From: Suilimivivens sp963618065 | GTDB lineage: Bacteria > Bacillota > Clostridia > Lachnospirales > Lachnospiraceae | DNA: 64,000 nucleotides | Assembly (NCBI GenBank): GCA_963618065.1 | Contig: CAVERH010000008.1 | Span: forward strand, 10,346 to 74,345 | Direction: 5' to 3' | In this document: piece by piece, positions 61,266-64,000 of the stretch | Layout of the letters: each line of letters opens with the position of its first letter | How positions within the stretch are numbered: the stretch's first letter is position 1 | The notes under the pieces: generated by a model | Database searches by the model: none | Told to the model about the DNA's origin: nothing | The model's input: only the letters and a program-made list of their open reading frames with translations | Translations under genes and position numbers: made by a program

Positions 61266-62486
61266 ATGAAGGAAAAAAACAGGAAAAAATTACTTGCTTT
61301 GGTGCTCTGCGGGATTCTTCTGATGCCCGCATGCGCCTGCAAGGAAAAGACAGCTCAGGAAGTAGCAGAGAAGGAGACTGATGCCTCCGAGGAGGAGATA
61401 ACTCCCCTTTCCGATTGGGGATTAGAAGCGAAGACGGAGGCAGAAACGGAAGAGCAGACGATGCAAACCGCGAAGCAGAATGTCTGTTCAGCCGATACGG
61501 ACGCATCGCTTAGGAGCTTTCGGAATACGCTGGAAAATAACAATGCGGTGATAGGTATAGCCTATCTTGGCTATGTCGGCGATTTCTTTGAGGAGGGCTT
61601 TGCTGCCGGATTTCCTGAGTGGCTTGAGGAAAATAATCAGGAACTTCTGGAACAGTATCCCTTCGTCGCAACGATGGATTCCGGCCAGATTATCGGTAGT
61701 GCAGGACATCTCTATGCGATTGTCCCCCTGGATAAAAATGCTTCTCTTGCTATCAATCGTTTCGATTACGACAGAGGGACCGGAAGCCTTGGTGAGGGAG
61801 AAGTCATTTATCGTTCCGAGAGCGGAGAGCCGGTACTTCTGTTTGCAAATCTGGATGGAGATAACTTTTTTCCGGATACAGAAGTTTTTCTGACAGACGA
61901 AACAGGTGAAACCTATACCTGGTATCCCTGCCTGAGCGAGAAAGGCTTTCTGGTACCATGCTATCGGTATGGAATGGAGATTTGCAGTCTGGATTTCAGC
62001 TCCTATTCTTTTAATAGCGAAAGGGATCTGGCTGACTGGTTGGCAGACGGTTGGCTTGGACCTACCGAACTATCCATTTCCGGGACGGAGGAATACGGAC
62101 AGGTATGGCATATCTGGACAACCGCATGGGAAGGCGATCGGGAAGCGTTTTTTATGATTCAGTTCTATCCCATGAATGGCGCATACGGTCGGGTGGACAT
62201 CGACTGGAGCTATGAAGGTGAACGGGACTACGAGGAGCAGTGGAGCGGTTACTGGAATCTTATGACTCATAATGACTGGCCCAGTTATCTGACGCTCAGC
62301 CTTTCTCTCGTAGGAGGAAAAAGATACGAAGCGACAGACGCTCCGATGTATATCGCAGAGACTTATCCGGTGGTACTTTCCCCGGACGGAGAGCGGATGG
62401 TGATTGGTACCGGTTCAAGCGGCATTTGCCTTCCTTTTATGTCTCAGGATACCATTGCCACTACCATGTGGCTGCCGGAAGACTAG
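61266..62486 (+). CDS. Lipoprotein of unknown function
   Basis: The 406-residue protein begins MKEKNRKKLLALVLCGILLM and has a lipoprotein-like signal ending at Ala-Cys near residue 23-24. It has an acidic Glu/Thr-rich linker (about 30-70) and a globular domain of about 330 residues with many aromatic residues. No known catalytic motif was recognised. It is preceded by GGAGGGAG. The next lipoprotein begins 31 bases after its stop, and the two share the signal-plus-acidic-linker layout, which suggests a common operon. Confidence 0.55.
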   Translation: MKEKNRKKLLALVLCGILLMPACACKEKTAQEVAEKETDASEEEITPLSDWGLEAKTEAETEEQTMQTAKQNVCSADTDASLRSFRNTLENNNAVIGIAYLGYVGDFFEEGFAAGFPEWLEENNQELLEQYPFVATMDSGQIIGSAGHLYAIVPLDKNASLAINRFDYDRGTGSLGEGEVIYRSESGEPVLLFANLDGDNFFPDTEVFLTDETGETYTWYPCLSEKGFLVPCYRYGMEICSLDFSSYSFNSERDLADWLADGWLGPTELSISGTEEYGQVWHIWTTAWEGDREAFFMIQFYPMNGAYGRVDIDWSYEGERDYEEQWSGYWNLMTHNDWPSYLTLSLSLVGGKRYEATDAPMYIAETYPVVLSPDGERMVIGTGSSGICLPFMSQDTIATTMWLPED

Positions 62487-62517
62487 TACTATCAACAGGA
62501 TAATGAGGGAGGAAGCA

Positions 62518-63618
62518 ATGAAGATCAAACGAAAAACCTTATATGCCGGAATTTTAATGACAGTGTTGCTGTTGGGACTTACGGGCTGCAGAAAAAATGA
62601 ACAGGAGGAAACGACGGGAGATATGGTCATCTCCGAAACTGTTGTTTTGACAGAGAATCAGGAAACCGAAAGCCTGACAGAAGAACAGGAAACCGAAATT
62701 CTGACGGAAACGCAGGAATCAAAATCAGATCTCCAGATGGAATCAGAGACCGAGAGCGGATATCTTGCATTTTTAAAAGGAACAAAATCAGTGGTCGTTT
62801 CAAGTAATGAGCACTATTTCCCACAGGGAACTTATACGTTGTCCGATATGGTATCTTTTCTTTCTGAGAGCTTTCAGGAAATGGACTTACCGGATGCCTT
62901 GATTTCAACTTCCTATGCATTGATAGACTGCGGTATGGATGGGGAATTGGAGATGGCAGTTAAGCTTGATTTTCAGAATGAGAGTACTTATGAGACTGCA
63001 TCCGAATATCTCATCCTAAAGGAGAGGGATGGAGAGGTTTTTTGTGAAGTTGAGTTAAACAGCTATTATCGCAGTGCTATCTTTATCAATCAGGCAGGTG
63101 TCATGGATCTGATCACAATGTATGGATATACCCATTCCTTCGTAAAGGAATTCTTTATTAACGCAGAAGGGGAAACTGTTTTTGTATTTAGCTGTCACAC
63201 CTATGATGGATTGGAGAACAATCTGATTCATGAGGATTTTCTACCGTCTTATCTGCAGGATAAAATTAATATTAAGTGGAATTCAGAAGACACTTCGGAA
63301 TCCTACACACTGGAGATCTACAATACATGGCAATATTCAGATACCTTTGATGATGATATGTATGATGCATATCTTGCTAATAATGAGTTTATCTTCTATG
63401 ACGAGGAAGGATTGTGTGCAAATCCGGAGGATGAAGTCCTAAGCCTCTATCTGGATAATGGTATTCGGATTGAAGATTACTACGAGCTGGAGGAAAGTCT
63501 GCGGACATATAAGGAGAGTCTGGGACTGACCGATGAGATGTGCAACGCTGATGAAATTGAATGGACTGAGTGGGATGGGAAAGACAATTGCGTTAGCATC
63601 GCTTTTATTGATAAGTGA
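62518..63618 (+). CDS. Lipoprotein of unknown function
   Basis: The 366-residue protein has signal and lipobox LTGC (Cys near residue 23), a Glu/Thr/Ser linker with repeated TExQETE units (about 38-75), and a globular domain with DCGMDGELEMAVKLDF, a pattern often seen in Clostridia lipoproteins of unknown role. ATG 62518 follows GGAGG (62508-62512) by five bases; a longer frame from 62404 overlaps the previous gene. It is the last intact gene before a region with a broken ATPase. Confidence 0.6.
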   Translation: MKIKRKTLYAGILMTVLLLGLTGCRKNEQEETTGDMVISETVVLTENQETESLTEEQETEILTETQESKSDLQMESETESGYLAFLKGTKSVVVSSNEHYFPQGTYTLSDMVSFLSESFQEMDLPDALISTSYALIDCGMDGELEMAVKLDFQNESTYETASEYLILKERDGEVFCEVELNSYYRSAIFINQAGVMDLITMYGYTHSFVKEFFINAEGETVFVFSCHTYDGLENNLIHEDFLPSYLQDKINIKWNSEDTSESYTLEIYNTWQYSDTFDDDMYDAYLANNEFIFYDEEGLCANPEDEVLSLYLDNGIRIEDYYELEESLRTYKESLGLTDEMCNADEIEWTEWDGKDNCVSIAFIDK

Positions 63619-63752
63619 AGGGTCTAATCCCCCAGCTATGCTGGGTAGAATGCTTTCCACCCACGGAAGCAGCAACAGAAAAGGATTTTTTGATAGAATC
63701 CGATATTATACTTACCTGCAAAGATAAACTGATTTCTTATATATAAACAAAT

Positions 63753-63792
63753 AAAAGATATTTTTGGATATTTTAACCAAAATGTCTTTTTA
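63753..63792 (+). terminator. Possible terminator after the lipoprotein genes
   Basis: AAAAGATATTTTTGG pairs with CCAAAATGTCTTTT (one bulge, one wobble) and is followed by TATTTTA. It is A/T-rich and so less certain. Confidence 0.5.
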
Positions 63793-63797
63793 TTTTA

Positions 63798-63826
63798 TTG
63801 AATAATACAATTTTATCCTGTATAAT
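63798..63826 (+). promoter_or_regulatory. Promoter of the broken ATPase gene
   Basis: TTGAAT (63798-63803), 17 bases and an exact TATAAT (63821-63826) lie 51 bases before the ATG at 63878. Confidence 0.7.
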
Positions 63827-63877
63827 AAAAGAAATTTAGGTAGATAATAACCCAAATATCTTCCAGGAGAAAATTAT

Positions 63878-64000
63878 ATGGTAAAAGAAATTAAGAGAGA
63901 TTATTATTTAGAACAACTGATAAAGCGTTAAGGAAATGGTCTGATAAAAATTGTAACAGGAATAAGAAGATGTGGTAAATCATATTTATTGAGAACCTTG
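63878..64000 (+). pseudogene. DUF4143-type AAA ATPase, 5' end, interrupted by TAA
   Basis: ATG 63878 follows AGGAGA by seven bases and has a good promoter. The frame reads MVKEIKRDYYLEQLIKR, then TAA (63929-63931), then continues in the same frame with GNGLIKIVTGIRRCGKSYLL to the window end. The second part is the Walker A region of the ATP-binding DUF4143 family, which normally follows the first part without a break, usually with a charged residue at the stop position. A single-base nonsense change explains it. No plausible restart codon precedes Walker A. The rest lies outside the window. Confidence 0.75.

Noticed and set aside
63623..63649. IS200/IS605-like end hairpin (CCCAGC-TAT-GCTGGG)
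   Set aside because: The hairpin is real, but no transposase remnant or second end was seen. A short frame over it (63533-63727) overlaps the lipoprotein gene and lacks coding features.

Overview
The window looks like a chromosomal segment of an anaerobic, spore-forming Clostridia of the Lachnospiraceae type. The evidence is protein content and style rather than any marker RNA: a Rex redox regulator, an NfnAB-type transhydrogenase pair, formate-THF ligase with FolD, a yqfC-yqfD-phoH-ybeY sporulation/RNA block, zinc-ribbon membrane proteins and acidic lipoproteins common in that family, and strong AGGAGG ribosome binding sites. No rRNA, tRNA, CRISPR array, prophage or complete insertion sequence was seen. 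Most of the window is core metabolism.

Region 1-7.8 kb is an anaplerotic/2-oxoglutarate block. It holds the 5' end of citrate synthase (minus strand), two small membrane proteins, ATP-type PEP carboxykinase, a zinc-ribbon membrane protein with an Asp/Ser/Trp tail, a DRE-TIM (LeuA/homocitrate/Re-citrate synthase-like) enzyme, a GntR regulator and a eukaryotic-type NADP isocitrate dehydrogenase. Region 7.9-19.2 kb carries rex, a coiled-coil protein, the NAD(P)HX repair enzyme, a MazF without an adjacent antitoxin, a CBS/CorC protein, yebC, metY, a membrane protein, tepA and ftsK/spoIIIE. Region 19.3-29.5 kb carries fhs-folD, a zinc-ribbon/TPR/chitobiase-C-terminal-like protein, nfnAB, a MORN-like membrane protein, rlmH, a 114-bp-period tandem hairpin array and pyrimidine-nucleoside phosphorylase.

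Region 29.5-41.9 kb starts with a probable sigma-E promoter and the yqfC-yqfD-phoH-yqfF-like-ybeY string, in which the HD protein has lost its catalytic HD pair. It continues with a SpoVB-like flippase, two flavoproteins, 5-formyl-THF cyclo-ligase, proA and an alpha/beta hydrolase. Region 41.9-48.6 kb is mainly minus strand: potABCD led by an XRE-cupin regulator with a consensus promoter and palindromic operator, a plus-strand lactonase, then aroC. Region 48.7-60.1 kb carries a VanY-like peptidase, tgt-yajC, leuB-ilvD-ilvB, an L,D-transpeptidase and serC-serA. The last 4 kb holds three lipoproteins and the start of a DUF4143-type ATPase broken by an in-frame stop.

The least ordinary structure lies between genes. 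First, there is a small palindromic mobile element family (ends GTAACTATTCAGA) with a full copy that carries an 8-bp target duplication in the 5' leader of serC, plus one decayed copy and one half copy whose end supplies the folD stop codon. Second, a tandem array of five hairpins between rlmH and pdp has two alternating variants that differ by compensatory base pairs. Third, a perfect 27-bp inverted repeat lies just before the DRE-TIM gene. I found no convincing multi-gene defence or biosynthetic system that is new. Starts were chosen from ribosome binding sites, promoters and family alignment from memory; no database search was possible.
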